Origin: Pseudoscleropodium purum
Taxonomy: Eukaryota > Streptophyta > Bryopsida > Hypnales > Brachytheciaceae
Length of the DNA stretch: 64,000 bases
Assembly (NCBI GenBank): GCA_963969395.1
Contig: OZ017803.1
Location: forward strand, 2,852,001 to 2,916,000
Direction: 5' to 3'
A model generated the notes under the pieces. It was given only the letters and a program-made list of their open reading frames with translations. It was not told where the DNA came from and did no database searches. This document shows positions 21,331-34,900 of this stretch, in pieces. The position numbers and the translations under genes were made by a program. Positions within the stretch are counted from its first letter, which is position 1. Each line of letters begins with the position of its first letter.

Positions 21331-22562
21331 CTTCTTACACAACATGAATAAATTTTATTTGTTCCAATTACTCACAAGATATACAATCAAATACTTACAA
21401 AACCAACAACATTCAACATTCATTTCTAATTTAAAACAATCATTTCCCAACTTGGTCATTATCCTTGCACTACACATGAAACCAATCACAATTTCTCAAT
21501 TTCCTCCACTCAACAAAGACATTCCAAATATTCCACATTAAAGACAACGTTGCAATTTGAAAAATAATAACAATCAATACAACAACGACACTTCAAACTC
21601 AAACTTGAACTTTTATTCCAAATTTCACCATTCAACATGCATTTTTCATACACACTTATTCCAACTTGAATTCACTTATACACATTGCAACCACTTAAGA
21701 CTAAAATTTTATCATATTAATTTAGGTGGTGAATACATCACCATTTACAAATTTTTAAGATTTTAAATATTTTTCAATCATATTTCAATCACTGCATTAA
21801 ATTAGTCTTTTACTCAATTCATCATCAAATTTCACAACCACTTAGCATATTCAATCTTCCTACTAGCTTCCATCATTAACTTCATAATACCATCTCACCC
21901 ATATATCCATCATACAAAAAACTAAAAATATGCAATTAACTCAGGGCTGAGACTTGCATAGGTACTCTCAATAGTGGGTGAAGAAAATTGAAATTGAAAA
22001 TCATCCTAATAGGCAACTAAAATTTGATGGCGTCCTATTGTAAATAACTTTATTATGTAAAAGTATCAAAGGATTAACCTTGAGCCCTAATACAAGAAAA
22101 GGGTTGAGATAGAAAAGGTGGGATCGTAGAGAAGTCCATGGTTTTGGGTTGTACTGAATCTTGTTACTTAGCTCAGATGGATAGGGTGGCTAGCTGATTA
22201 GTTGGCTGCTTATTTCCTACTTTCACTAGCAGTGCTAAGTTCTAGTTGTTTAGACCAAATCAACGAATCCGATAAGATTCGAACCCGGAATCGGCTAACA
22301 ATTAACTGAGGACTTCTTCAATCAACCAAGTCCGCAACTTGGCGACCATTGTCGATCCCGTAGTAGTTTTATACCATTGTAGGTTGATTGTTGGCATTTT
22401 GATTTTATTATAAAGATAGCTAGTATGATGTGATTGAAGTATTTAAAGAGAAAGCAAACTTCTCGAAGAAGCTATTAGATATAAAATAAAGAGAACTGAG
22501 TAGTTTTGCTTCTTATAATGTACTTTGATTTAGTTCTAGTTTGAATTTTAATATTTGTAGTG
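21331..22562. other. AT-rich spacer, no gene seen
   Basis: A C-rich, low-complexity stretch (many TTCAA and CATTCA) runs from 21,340 to 21,900, followed by unremarkable sequence. At about 22,167-22,290 there are tRNA-like A-box and B-box words (see rejected items). Confidence 0.4.
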
Positions 22563-22975
22563 ATGGATTTACAAGACCCTGATGAGTGGCAATTGTCGTT
22601 ATCGCAATTATCGATTGATCCAATTCAACCATCTATTTTAAGACGACATATGCGAGATGAATCAGGACCTTTTGAATGTTGTGTTCACCACAAACTGAGC
22701 CAAGTACCTAGCAATTTTCACTGCCAGTTTTGCAATTAGAAAATAGGACTTTGGTGATTGTTTTGGAATCTAAACCCACGCTTTCCGAGAACTATCAAAT
22801 GGTGTTTGAGAAGTGCTTTGAGAACAACAGTAAAGAACAAATGGTCAGCCATATTTTCAATGAAGTAGGCCATCGCTTTTGGCTTCAAGGACCATTCAAT
22901 CTATTGACCATAGAACGGAGAGCAAACTACATTGCTGCTATACTTTTGCGTATTTTGGAGTTCTTAAGTGTGTAA
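22563..22975 (+). pseudogene. Unrecognised reading frame in two frames
   Basis: An ATG-started frame from 22,563 (MDLQDPDEWQLSLSQL...) is open to a TAG at 22,737, and an overlapping frame is open to 22,975 with a plausible protein composition (an FEKCFENN segment, a hydrophobic end). A single-base shift near 22,700 would join them. I do not recognise the product. Confidence 0.25.
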
Positions 22976-23274
22976 AGTAAATGGTTTCAAAATTGGATTT
23001 TTGGTGCTAAGATAGAGTATTTTTATCTATGTTTTGAATTTGTATTACCACCATATAGTTTTTATTTAGATTGGATGAAAGTTAATAGGTTGTTTACCTC
23101 ATTTTAATTGAGTTTGGGATTTGTGAACCTAAAGAAGTATTTATAATTTTGAAAAAATAATATTTTATGGAGCTTATAGCATGAAAGATGCTCACATGGG
23201 TTGAAGTGGCCCATGTGAAAGGAGAAAGGGGGGAGATTCTCTCTTTTTTCTCGTCGATGTTGATATTTGTGTGG

Positions 23275-23693
23275 CAGGGTTGACAAGACAGTTGGACGTC
23301 CGGGACGTCCAACCGCGGACGTTCGGACATGGACGCTATGTCCGCAACGTCTGCTGACATTCGCAAGTCTAGCAGACGCAGTGTCCACCTGGAGCATCCG
23401 CCTCAACCGATGTCGCCATCCGCCTCGACCGCTTGACTGCTCCGACCGCTGACCATCTCCCTCGTCCGCTTCCCCGACCGCTCTATTCCAACCGTCCCGC
23501 GGTCGCTCATCTGCCCTGCCCGTCCGCCCATCCCGTCTGCCCATCTCGTCCGCCCCGCCCGTCCGCCGCAGTTGAAGCGTCCGCTTTCCGACGGCGGAAA
23601 GGACATTGCGTCCGTGCGGACGAACTTCCAACCGTCCGGACGTCCGGGTTACGGACGCCTTTTCCGGGCAGACATAGAGATTCGTCAACCCTG
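23275..23693. mobile_element. GC-rich hAT-like MITE (419 bp)
   Basis: The inverted ends CAGGGTTGAC and GTCAACCCTG are flanked by TTGTGTGG (23,267-23,274) and CTGTGTGG (23,694-23,701), a 7-of-8 match to an 8-bp target duplication as expected for hAT elements. The interior is strikingly GC-rich in an AT-rich neighbourhood and built from GTCCG/CGGAC and CCGYCC words. The open frames on both strands here are composition artefacts. Confidence 0.75.
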
Positions 23694-23740
23694 CTGTGTG
23701 GTGTGCTAAAGTACGGAGAACCAAAACTTTAATCAGATAA

Positions 23741-23956
23741 TATATGTTATTGAAGAAAGATTTTAATACAAAATATGGTGAAGTTATACATGGTGGTATT
23801 GCGCTTTTTTTGGCTATAATTTCATTTGATTCCAAACTTATATGTGAATTTTATGGGTCTTTGAAGGAGGAATGGTCTATTGCTATCCAAAAGAGGAGCA
23901 AAGACTTTGTACCTCTTCTAAAGTTACGAATTTCGTTAGAGCAAAGTGGAAATTGA
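23741..23956 (+). other. Short unrecognised reading frame
   Basis: This frame of about 70 codons (a DFNTKYGEVIHGGIALFLAI segment) lies just after the hAT-like MITE. It might belong with the frame at 22.6-23.0 kb as a broken gene. No domain recognised. Confidence 0.2.
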
Positions 23957-23959
23957 GTA

Positions 23960-26330
23960 GAATATAGATTTTGTTGTTAGTTTTCTATTAAGTTATCACA
24001 CTTGTCAATATCATTCATATAAATTAAGTTATGAATAGAAAGGTGGAGTAGAGTACTATGGCTCAAATTTCTTATAGGGAATCTTTGAGAGCACATAGCT
24101 CATAGGCAATAGTTTTGCTTCAGATGAGATTTTGATGGATCAAAGCTTACTGTCTTAGCTTATAAAAAAGCTATCATTTACTTAAAGTGAAGCTATAGAA
24201 CGTTTTTGGTGCCTATTATAGTGTTGCTAACTTAAAGGAGGGTGGAAAAAAAGATTGAAAAATTGAAGACTTGAAGATTCGAAGATTCGAAGATTCAAGT
24301 GAAGACTTGAAGATTCAAATGAAAATTTGAAGACTCAAGAAAAAATTTACCTTGTAAGGACCTAGCCTATGTTGTGACTTGTGGCTTTGTTATTCCTAGC
24401 CGGATTTGAAGGCTCGTTGTCATTTCGTGTTGTGGGCATGTAGCTTTGTCAAATTTTTGCATTCTAAATTATGTTTGTAGGTTGGCCTGACATTACGTAC
24501 ATGGCCTTATCTCATTTTGTGTTGTAGGCAACAAAGTAGGGTTAATGACCCACATGGTTGAATCTTATGTCATTCTCACGATGAGATTGGATTGATCATC
24601 AGTAAACCGTAAATTTGAAAGTTTAAGAGTCATATTTACAGACAATTTAGCTCGTGGTCTGCCGTCCATTCTACATGTCCCGTATCTTGTGGCTTCAGAG
24701 AGCTGCGGTATTTTGTGATTTCTTAAAAATGATGTGTACGGACCATAGTGTGATGATAAATGTCAATAAGTTTGACATTTTGCGACTAGAATTCCAGATG
24801 CAAATAAAATTGCAATACCACAGTACCCGTTGGCAAGTGGCAACAGATGTTGGAGATTATGGCTATTATCCATTTCTTCTGGGGGATCCATTTCTATTTT
24901 ATAAATGAGTTCTCTAAGACCAGATATGAACCAATGACAAGATGGTTGGAGTACCAACGCACTAACAATCCGAGACTGTTAGACCGGAATGAGGACATAC
25001 GAAAGGCATGTGACCGCACCTACCAAAAGAAAGTACGAGACTAAGACAAAGGCTGAAACAAAAGACTTAAGTACCATTGACGGGGATGTCAATGGGCTAA
25101 GTAGGGGGTTATGTAGATAAGATTTTAAATTCATAATAGCAAATTTAGATTATTAGGAGCCATTAGGGGCCCCTTATTAGATAAAAGTAGAAAAAACTTT
25201 AAAAATAAAGTTAATTTATATGTTATAGTATGAATAGGATTTAATTAAATAATTAATTAAAAGTAAAAATTGAAAATAGTAAAAGTAAAAATTAGAAAGA
25301 CACACCCTTTGGGAGGGGGTGCCAAGAAAACTATAAATAGATATTAAAAACAATAAAAAAATTCGAATTCATTATATGACCCATGTAAGTATTCTTAATA
25401 TATATATTTGAATTTTAATACTTGTCTTGTGTAACTTATATGTTTGAAAATAAAAGATTATTTCCTTGTGAGTGTGTTGTACTGTTGATTGTACCATTTT
25501 CAAAGTTTAGGGATTTGCATACTGTGAAAATTTGGACTATGGTAATCCTGATTGATTTGAGAAGTCTGGTTCACAAATCCTTTGTGGAAGTTGGAAAAGT
25601 GTGAGGACAAGAGATGAAATCAAAATTGAAACGATCCTTCAAAAATTGACTTAGGAGGCGTAGACAGAAGCTTGCAGTCGATGGAAAACGGAAATTTCGA
25701 TTCTTTGTGAAATCCCAACAATTTGAGTGCCTTTGAGTTGTGTTGATTGATATGAATTTGTCTTGAAGACAAGAATGAGAAATTGGAGACAATTGGTGTG
25801 AATTTGGGTGGAAATTTGGTCACAGGTAGTAGTACAATGGAGTTGCTCAACAATTGCGGAAATCAGTTCAAGATTGGAGCGTGCGTGTGAGTCTTGGAGA
25901 AGGGTCTAGAGTTTGGATCAACGTGATGTTGGACAAATTGCTAGTCAACTAATTGCCCTAAAAGTTGGAGAAAAACTTAAGGAAAAGACAAAACTTTGGT
26001 ATAATACTGAAACTCTCATTCTTTGTATTAACTAGACAAATTGTCCTACAGGGACAAACATAGACATTTTGCATTAGGATTTGTTCATGGTGAGCACTTA
26101 TTGGACTAATTGCCCTAAATATAAAAAGGTTTAATTAAGGAATTACGTGTATTATTTTCAAAGTATTACCTTATATGATTAGGTCTAGTGTATGCATTGC
26201 ATAAGACAAATTGTCCAACCTAACTTATTGCCCAGGCTCATTGCTCATCTTTAGGACACTATATAAACTGTCAACAAAATTTAAATCCTTGAGAATAAGA
26301 GTGAAAAACCTAACTTTACAAACTAAACAA
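23960..26330. other. AT-rich stretch with small repeats, no confident gene
   Basis: A GAAGATTC/GAAGACTTGAA microrepeat lies at 24,255-24,345. Two overlapping short frames at 24,654-25,044, the second ending in a charged RYEPMTRWLEYQRTN segment, may be a coding remnant of unknown type. No other feature is supported. Confidence 0.35.
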
Positions 26331-26333
26331 CTT

Positions 26334-26336
<3 letters not shown>

Positions 26337-26398
<62 letters not shown>
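26337..26398. repeat. (TA)n microsatellite
   Basis: An almost pure TA dinucleotide run of about 60 bp. Confidence 0.95.
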
Positions 26399-26399
<1 letters not shown>

Positions 26400-26577
26400 C
26401 CCTAAATCTAATATACATGTGACTTTAGCCACAAAACAATAGACGATTTGACCATTCCCCTAGAAATTTGGAACCCCTATACTTAGTCCTGGATTTTTGG
26501 TAAACTAGACAAAACCTAGACTACAAACCCCTAGAGCTTTAGCAGAATAGGCCAATGGAGAGCTGATTCAAGATTTG

Positions 26578-27003
26578 TTGAAGATTTAAGGTTTGAAGGG
26601 ACATTCTATTGAAGATTCAAGGTTTGAAGGAACATCAAGTAAAAATCCCTACCCTCAAGTCATTTCTAGCAGTAGTCAGAATCCCCATGATTTCCCAAAT
26701 CAAACTCCTCTCAATACAACAACGGTTACCAATTTGGAAGTTCCAATTTGGCACATTCACATCAATCTAGACATGTTGAATTGCAATTCCAACTTGAAAC
26801 CTCAAAATAAAAACTATCCTCCAAATTGGCTAACCATCATTCTAAAATTACCAACTTGGAAGCAAAATAAAGGAACAACTTGCCAAACTAAGGTAAAAGG
26901 TCACTCAATTATATACCAAAAATTCAAAATTCAATACCAACTAGCATATTTACAAGAAGCCATAAAGCAAAAAAGGGCGCATGAGAAAAAATTGAAGTTG
27001 TAA
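26578..27003 (+). other. 31-bp tandem duplication and unassigned open frame
   Basis: TTGAAGATTTAAGGTTTGAA and TTGAAGATTCAAGGTTTGAA start two 31-bp units at 26,578 and 26,609. An open frame of 136 codons (26,593-27,003) follows, with low-complexity, Asn/Thr-rich composition and no recognised domain. I doubt that it is a gene. Confidence 0.3.
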
Positions 27004-29640
27004 GCTAAAGTAACAAGAGGTGGATTGGCAAAGTCAAGGAAAAAACATAATGAACAGTGGAGTGTCAAGAATGTTTGAGCTCAAGGAGACAAGATACATG
27101 AAACAATATGTGCAAGTGCACCTACTATTGGCTATAAGGTATTACATTGTAGAATTGTTCCCCAAATTTGTAAAGATAATAAGAAAATAGCAATCCAAAG
27201 TAGGAGAGCCAAGAAAAGAGGTGAAGATACAAGTTCCATACTTGCTCTAAAAGAAGTGCGGATGCAATTTATAAGCATTAATGGAAACTTGACATCCACA
27301 TATTTTTCTAATACAATGCTACAGTCTATAGTTAAGTAGAACTAGAGGACATTCTATTTAGTCATAAAATCAACTTCAACAACAATAAGTGCACCACCTA
27401 TTAAGTACTACAATTTCTAATAGTAATGACCTTCAACTTTTGATTCAAAAAGGAGATTAAAGAAGAGACAATGGCAAGTATGTTTACCAAAAGTGGAAAA
27501 TGACAAAGGTGTGGTTGTGGCAGTGAAGATCATTTACAACAAACATGACAAAGTTTATTAGTGAAGGACATTAACAATGAAATTTTCTCATCAAAACACA
27601 AAGGTAAAATAGAAGAGAAAGAGGAGTTTATTTGCTCCGTAGAAGTGATCAAAGAGGGTCATTGAATTGTCAACAACAGTTTTACAACATGTATCTGTTC
27701 AATACCTCACTAACGTGAATAGGCAATGATCTAGAAGTTGGAGAGGTAGGTCCAATGAAGATGGAGAGCAACTTCAATGAAAGTGCGGATGGAGGTCCAT
27801 TGAACATGGGAAGCAGGTTGGTTGAAGGTGGGGAGCAAGTAGAATTCAATAAACAAGAGGTCGACTAAAGCCGGGGAATAGACAAACATTGGTAGTTTTG
27901 TGGGGACCACATGGACCTCGCTAGAGAGCAAGGGACTAGATGAACTTGGAAGAAGAGCAACTCAACTTGGATAGAGAAGAAGTTGATTCCAGGTGGGGAG
28001 CACGTTGATTGAAGTTAGCAAAGAAGCAAGTCCTCAAAAGATGAAGAGGCTGAATTTCATGATGTTGGCATTCAAATATGGAGCTACATCAACATTGGGT
28101 AGGAAAGGAGATCAACAAAAGGCGGGGAGACAATGGCAATGGAGAAATGTCAATTCCAGATCTAAAATCATGCAATGTATTCCTCTCCATCAAGGTTGCC
28201 CCCAATTTTTTTTTTGGTTTAAAAAATGAATATTACCTCAATGGCCCTGTACATATTTCAAAGCTAGGCAACAACTTTATCTTGAATTTGTCATACAATT
28301 GGACAGATGGATGCTTCTTTGTAAAGTAAATGAAGGCAATTTTTAGTATCTGGTAGTCCATTTTAGGATATTGTTTGTGCATTTCATTGATGCATGTTGG
28401 AAGAATGGATACTCTTTTGACACGTGAAATCATAGTTAGACAATACATTTTATGAACATTTAGTGAACTAAAATAATGGCTCTTCTAGTTTATATTATGG
28501 ATGCCATGGTGTCATTTTGGATATGAACTAGATGTCTCTTGAAGTATATTATACATAAAAGACATGTATTGTCGTTATTAGTTTCAACTAAAACCTAGTT
28601 TATTCACTAGCTTCTTCTATTCCATGAATGTTGTATTCTACAAGCATGAATAGAGACCTACTAGCATTCCTCTTCCAAAAATTGTCAATATTTCATTTCA
28701 AATGCAAAAATTATGAAAAAAAAAATTAGATCTACTATGTCTTGAATTTCTCTTTTAATAAAAAAAACTACAAAAGATTTGGCTTCATTAACTAAATTGC
28801 ATAGTCCTATTTTCTCTTAAACAAACCATTACTGAGCCTTCTACCTTAATTGTAATGCATGAGTGATTACATCAAAAAATGTTGCACATTCTTAATATTG
28901 AAGACTACATCCACTAAAACTTCAAAAAGATTTATCAGTATTGAATTAGTCATGTCCTAATGTCTTTCTTGATTTAAGTATTTTGGATTAAATACATGGA
29001 TTTCTTTGAAAATGATATAATTTGGATAAGATTAATTTTTTTACTTTTGCATTTTTATTTTTAGGGACGATTTTGACCTTTAGAGTTTAGAATGATTTTT
29101 CTTGCTTTGAGCAAATTCATTGAAATGACATTTTTCAAGTCATTGTTTTATTCTAAAAGAATAAATCCTTGAAGTGCCCTTTCTTAGGAGATTAATCCCT
29201 AAAGTTTTTTCATGTTTAGAACCCCCAAATTGCTTTAAAATATTAGTCTTCAAAGCAAGGCTAAAATCTTCATCTATATTTATTTTTTAAGAAATCCAAA
29301 TATAAGACCCTTTATTAAACTTATTAGAATACAATCCCCTAAAATTTCAGAATAAAAAAATCCTATCAATTGCAAGATCATGATTCTTGGATTTCAAAGA
29401 AAAGTAGTTTTAATTTTTCCTATATTGTGATATTGTCTAATTTCATCTTTCAAACTTTTTATCCAAAATTGTGACATCTTATGAGATCTTGCAACTTCCA
29501 TTTCTCCCTAATATTATGAAAAAAGAAGTTGGGAATACATTTAAACTTTAAAAAAAAATTCATACTCTTGCTTGAAAAAAAAGTAATTAAGTAGAAAGAA
29601 ATAGAAAATGATTTAAATACTAAATTATTAAGAATTATTT
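27004..29640. other. AT-rich, no gene recognised
   Basis: A purine-rich part at 27,730-28,020 has recurring GGTGGGGAGCA and GTTGATTGAAG phrases, suggestive of an old decayed repeat. The rest to 29,640 is featureless AT-rich sequence. Confidence 0.35.
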
Positions 29641-30601
29641 ATGGAATTGAAAAATGCCAATTCCATTGGTTTAGTGTTGTAATAAATAAACTATATCCTA
29701 TAAAAAAATTTTGCAAAATATTGAAATTGAGTTAAATGAAGGACTTCAAAGTTTATTTTAGAGTTGGGATTCCATGATTGCCTCCAAACTAAAACTCTTC
29801 ATAACTTCCATCTCATTAATTTAAAATAGAATGATTCAAAGCTTTTCAAGTATATATAAATTTAGGGAATCAATTTCAAATCTTTATTTCTTAAGAAGGT
29901 GATTTTCTAAGCAATGTGTTGTCCATGCCACCTAGAGTAAAAGAAATTACATATCATACAATAATTTTTTGATCATATAGTCAAAAGTTATGAAAATTGT
30001 TGTGCCTTAATCACTCCAGGCCTAATAACTTTTTGACAATAAAGGTTTTCAATGAATTGTTTCAATGTGATATTTTTTAGTACATAGATGTGCTTGAAAA
30101 TGTTTACTTTAATTTTACATAAGTAAATATATATTTTTTTAGTATGCATGGAAATAATTGTGTAAAATATTGACCATTTAATTTTTAGATTATAATAATT
30201 TGGATCATCAACTTTATAGGTATAAAATGCAACCTTATAAGAAGATGAATAATGCTTTTCTACCCTCCCTAACAAATGTATTAGAATCTACAACAGAAAT
30301 AGTATTTATTAATTTAAGAAAATGAGAAATAGAAAATTGTCTCAAACTTTTATACATTTTCAAATGAAAAAAAATTAGAAGCAAAAGTCAGATTTGGTTT
30401 ACCCACCCAAGAATTTGTCACTGAAAAATTGAACAAGACACATTATTTGTATCTTCTTAGTCTTAAGGGGGTTAAAGCTACTCCTTGACTAGATGTTGTG
30501 TTAAATTTTCAAAGATAAAAAATCAAAATTCCATTTGTAAATGGATGATTGAAAAGACTAAAATGTTGCCAAAAATGCTACTTGGGTCCTTTAGGGATTA
30601 A
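29640..30601 (-). mobile_element. Second member of the TTAA-flanked MITE family (inverted, interrupted)
   Basis: Read on the minus strand it matches 15,834-16,350. The end CTTTAGGGATTAA at 30,589-30,601 corresponds to the CATTTAGGGGTTAA end, and internal blocks such as TGTTGTGTTAAATTTTCAA and the TACATATCATACAATAA region agree. About 440 bp of unrelated sequence (roughly 30,015-30,455) splits the match. The other end is not defined. Confidence 0.55.
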
Positions 30602-31929
30602 AGTTAAAAAGCCAATGACCGTGTTTTTCAAGACAAATTCATTCTCCTTAGAAGATTTGTAAATTTTCTTACTCATATAAGACACGTGATTTCATCTTTG
30701 AAAAAGAATTATTTTTTAATTCATATATAGGTGTATGTAAGCTATTCCTAAAATACGCAAGTTTTACTGGTCACAATGCACTAAAATGCAATGTTTAGTG
30801 AAACTTGAAAATATCCACAATAAATATACATTGAACTTGTGATAAAAGACAATTTTTAAAGGAAATAGGCCTTCTAGGTTATTTGACCATCTAAAAAAAA
30901 TTTCAAAAAAACTTCAAATGCTCAAAATAGGATAATTTGCACTCAAAAATGCTTCCTTATGGTGGAAAGTGCATACTTAATTTAGACTTTATATTGATAA
31001 CTATTATAAAAAATTTCTATTTTTTTAATATAGTTTTTTACAATTGAAATAATTTTATTTTTCAAGTTCATTTAATTTCAATATTTAATAAAAAAAAATT
31101 ATATTCAACTTTGAAAGTTAAAGTCTTAAATTTAATTTTAAAGGTTAATTTTTTGTAATTCTTTAGTTTCGATGTTTATTTTATACAACTTGTAAAGTTG
31201 AACTTATCGTGAACTTTTGTTGAAGGTTGTAAATTATCTATGAAACAAAAGAATAAATATGCTTGTACAAATTTCAATGCAAAATTAGTGTATATAGAAC
31301 ATGCTATGAGTGCATCCAAAAGGCATGATGTGGCTTTGTGTATCTTAGTTGGACTACATATACCCATGTGCTAAAGATGCTAGTGTGTATGCAAAGATGT
31401 GAGCCTATAAGCCTTGAACCTAGTTATAGGTATGTACCCTACAACCACTTGAAGGTATTTATAATAAGTGCACCTCTAACATAGGACTAATGCACTATAA
31501 CATGGAAAGGTTTATAACATAGCTACATTATAACATGTAAAGAGTCTATAATGGAGGTACCTATAACATACACCTAGCTATAACTATAGCAGGTATTCAT
31601 AATATAGACTTTTAGACTCATGGGCTCATAGATTCTATACTTACATGCTAGCAATCCACATCCACATCCACATTAAAAATAGGGCATATAGAATGAAAAA
31701 TTTTGAGGTTTGACAACAAGTTTTTTTTTGAAGTATTAATACTCCTTGATAAGGAAGGCAAAATTGTGCCAATGAAATGTCACAATGAATTAAAAATTGG
31801 ATCAATTGAAGAATAGACTAAGATTGAATTGTATAAAACAAAGCTCAATTTTTCCCTTGCAATCAAAAAACTAAATTCAACCAATCACAAATTCCTTGCC
31901 TTTACGGAGTAGAATTGTTGATAGGAAAT
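30602..31929. other. AT-rich spacer downstream of the receptor kinase
   Basis: No gene is seen. A loosely repeated TATAACAT phrase occurs at 31,440-31,610. This should include the 3' UTR of the kinase gene, whose stop is at 31,930. Confidence 0.4.
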
Positions 31930-34900
31930 TTAAACCAATGAATTAGAAGGAGGTATAGAAAAATTGCTCAAGATAGTGCTACTTAAAAATTCCAATGAAT
32001 CGTGAAGTCCAAGTGGCTTCGTAGCTGGCAATGATGACATTGGTATCGTCTTGATGGAAGACTCATACTCTATGTCTCGAATTTGCTGCAATAGTCTATT
32101 TACTTCTTCCATAGAAGGTCGAGCCTTGGGATTGGGAAGGCAACAAAAGAGTCCCAATTGAAGCAAACTAACCACCATTGTTGTTTGGATTTTTGGATCC
32201 ACATGTTCTTCAACTATGGATCTTGGGGAAGTGCTACAACTCAAATTGGAAGAATCTAATGGCAAGTTTGGAACTTGTAATCTTTCATCAGAAATAGGTA
32301 CAAACCCACTTGATGGTTCGAAAGTCTCAAGCATTCTTGGATCTGCCATACCAAAGAGTGACCCACCTTCATGAGCTTGCCAAACTTTGAACAATAAGAC
32401 AAGATCCTCAGATTCTTTTGTCCCAAAGTCCAAAGGACGCCTTCCACACACCACTTCCAAGACCAAGATGCCAAAGCTATAAACATCTGATTCTTTTGTG
32501 GCTTTACCCGTGTATGGCAATTCAGGAGCCATGTAGCCAAATGTGCCGGCTGCCAAAGTGGTTTTGTCCAACTTGTGGTGGTCTATTAAACGAGCAAGTC
32601 CAAAGTCTCCAATGTAAGCTTTGAACTCCGCATCCAACAACACATTACTTGACTTGATGTCTCGGTGCAAAACACAACTCAAACAATCCTCATGCAAGTA
32701 TTTTAGGGCCGCACCCACCCCTTCAAGAATGGAGTGCCGCATTTTCAAAGATAGGACTTCATGGCTCCCACTTTTGTGAAGCCAATCACTGAGAGTTCCA
32801 TTGGGCAAGTATTCATACACCAATAATAGTTTGCCTTTTTCTTGACACCATCCATACAAGCTCACCACATTCCGATGTCGAATTTGGCCTAGACTTGTCA
32901 CTTCCGCATGGAAGAGTGCATGAGCTTGTTTATTTTCCAACATATTGATTTGTTTTACAGCAACCAAAAGACCATCACCTGGGCCAACGATATGGATTCA
33001 ATACTTCAAACTCCTTTCACAAAACATTGAATCATATGTGTCTTATAAAGATTGCATGTAATTTAGAGGCAAGATAATCATAGAATGTTTTTAAGCTAAA
33101 AAACTCTAGAAATATAGTCACATTTTTTTGTAATGAACATTGTAAAATTTTAAACTCTAAAAATGTTGATACAAATTTTGACAATTTTGCAAGATTTTTG
33201 AAATTGGATTTTTTCTCCAATTTTTGGATTTTTCTTTTTTCAAGCTTTTTTCCAAAAGGACATGTTTGTACTAGTATTTTACCCTACAAAAAATTTGGAC
33301 ATCATATTTTTGGATTTTCATGTCTAACTAGTGTATTTCTAATGTCACAACATACTAAAGACAAATATGTACAAAATAGTCAATGCTATTTTAGGATTTC
33401 GGTGGTTTCAATTTTATAGGATATATTTTTAGACATAGAACTAACTTATATCTAAACATACACTCTAAAATTAGTTGAAGCTTTTTTTTAAATAGTTAAT
33501 TAAGTGAAAATTCTCAAATGATAATTGTATCCAAATATCCAATAGGTAGGCTTTAGAGAGGTAGGGAAAGAGAATCTTCATATGGAAAGTATTCTTATGG
33601 GCTTCATGTTGTTTGTTATCTAAAAATGTCTAAATTTAACTATATTTTATAAATTTAGAATACCAATGGCATTACAAGTTTACAACCAATGCTAATTCCA
33701 AAGTACATTGATGATTGAGATTAGAAAATTTACAAATGCACTCCAAGGAATACTTATAGTGTGAATACACCCTATGCCAAATCATAATTCACAAAAAGAT
33801 TGATTTGGATGAAGCTTCGGCCTCTATAATTTTTTGAATCACAAGATTTCCAACATTTTCAAGAAGATAGATGGATAGAGTGTATGTCCATATGATTGAG
33901 TATTAAATCTATGAATGATTGATTGTTTGATTACTATAAAAAAAACCCTCAAAGTTCCTCTTTCTACATGTTCCTATTTAGCAACTATATATGAATAAAA
34001 TTCTTTTTCTTAAATTTTTCATAAAAGTAATCACATCTCTTTTATAAATTGTAAGAATGTAGAATTTCTTGAAAAAATTTGAAACTATTTGGATTTTTGA
34101 AAATAAAGTGAGATGAGATTCTATAGAATAGGAATTTTCTTAAAATATTTACAAATTTCTCTATAAGTGAACATTATATTACAAAACACCATGATACAAA
34201 AACATTTAACATAATATTCTAAAATAAAAAATTTGAAATCCTTGATAATAGGCCCAAAGTTCAAATTGCAATAATATATTCAAATTTAGAAATTTTTCAC
34301 TATTTCAAATTGGAGTGAGAGACTAGATTGAAACAATAAACTTCATTTCATTAGTTGGTTCCAAATTCAAAAACAATCATATGTTTGGCTTAAATTTAGA
34401 TTCAAAGAAAAGAGTAGAAATTATCAAAGTACACTATATGATGATTTATGGATATGCCATTTTTTAAATTTTTCTATGGAAGAAAGTTGAAAACCTATCT
34501 AAGGAAAAGAATGTACAACATCTTCCACTGAAATTGGGCTCAAAGAATTGCCCTAGAAGATTTGGATGAAAAAATGTTCTTTTACATCTACAAGGCCTCC
34601 TTAAAATCATAAAAAGACACAAACCATCCTTTCAGGCATTCCAAAGTTAACAAAAAATGGCTAAGAAGACATTTCATATCGTTTGGTTGATTTGAAAGAC
34701 ACCTAGAAGATGGAAAAATGTTTTATCATTCAATTCTTGGTCAATAGATGGTATTGAATCACCCCTCCCATCACAAAGGATTCTAAATTCTTTTGCACCC
34801 TAATATGTTTACTATGGGTACATTGAAAAATACAATTGGTACACTAATTATGAAAGAAATAAAATAACGTAAAAAAAAGTAAAATAGTAAAAGAAATAAA

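Noticed and set aside
22160..22300. tRNA gene or tRNA-derived SINE (TTAGCTCAGATGG and GATTCGAACCC words)
   Set aside because: The A-box and B-box words are over 100 bp apart and I could not fold a cloverleaf with paired acceptor and T arms. At most a decayed tRNA-related repeat.
23104..23835. Long minus-strand open frame over the GC-rich island
   Set aside because: It is a composition artefact of the hAT-like MITE; open frames occur on both strands and give Arg/Gly/Pro-rich translations without domains.
26337..26398. Replication origin or promoter in the TA run
   Set aside because: A simple dinucleotide microsatellite with no other supporting element.
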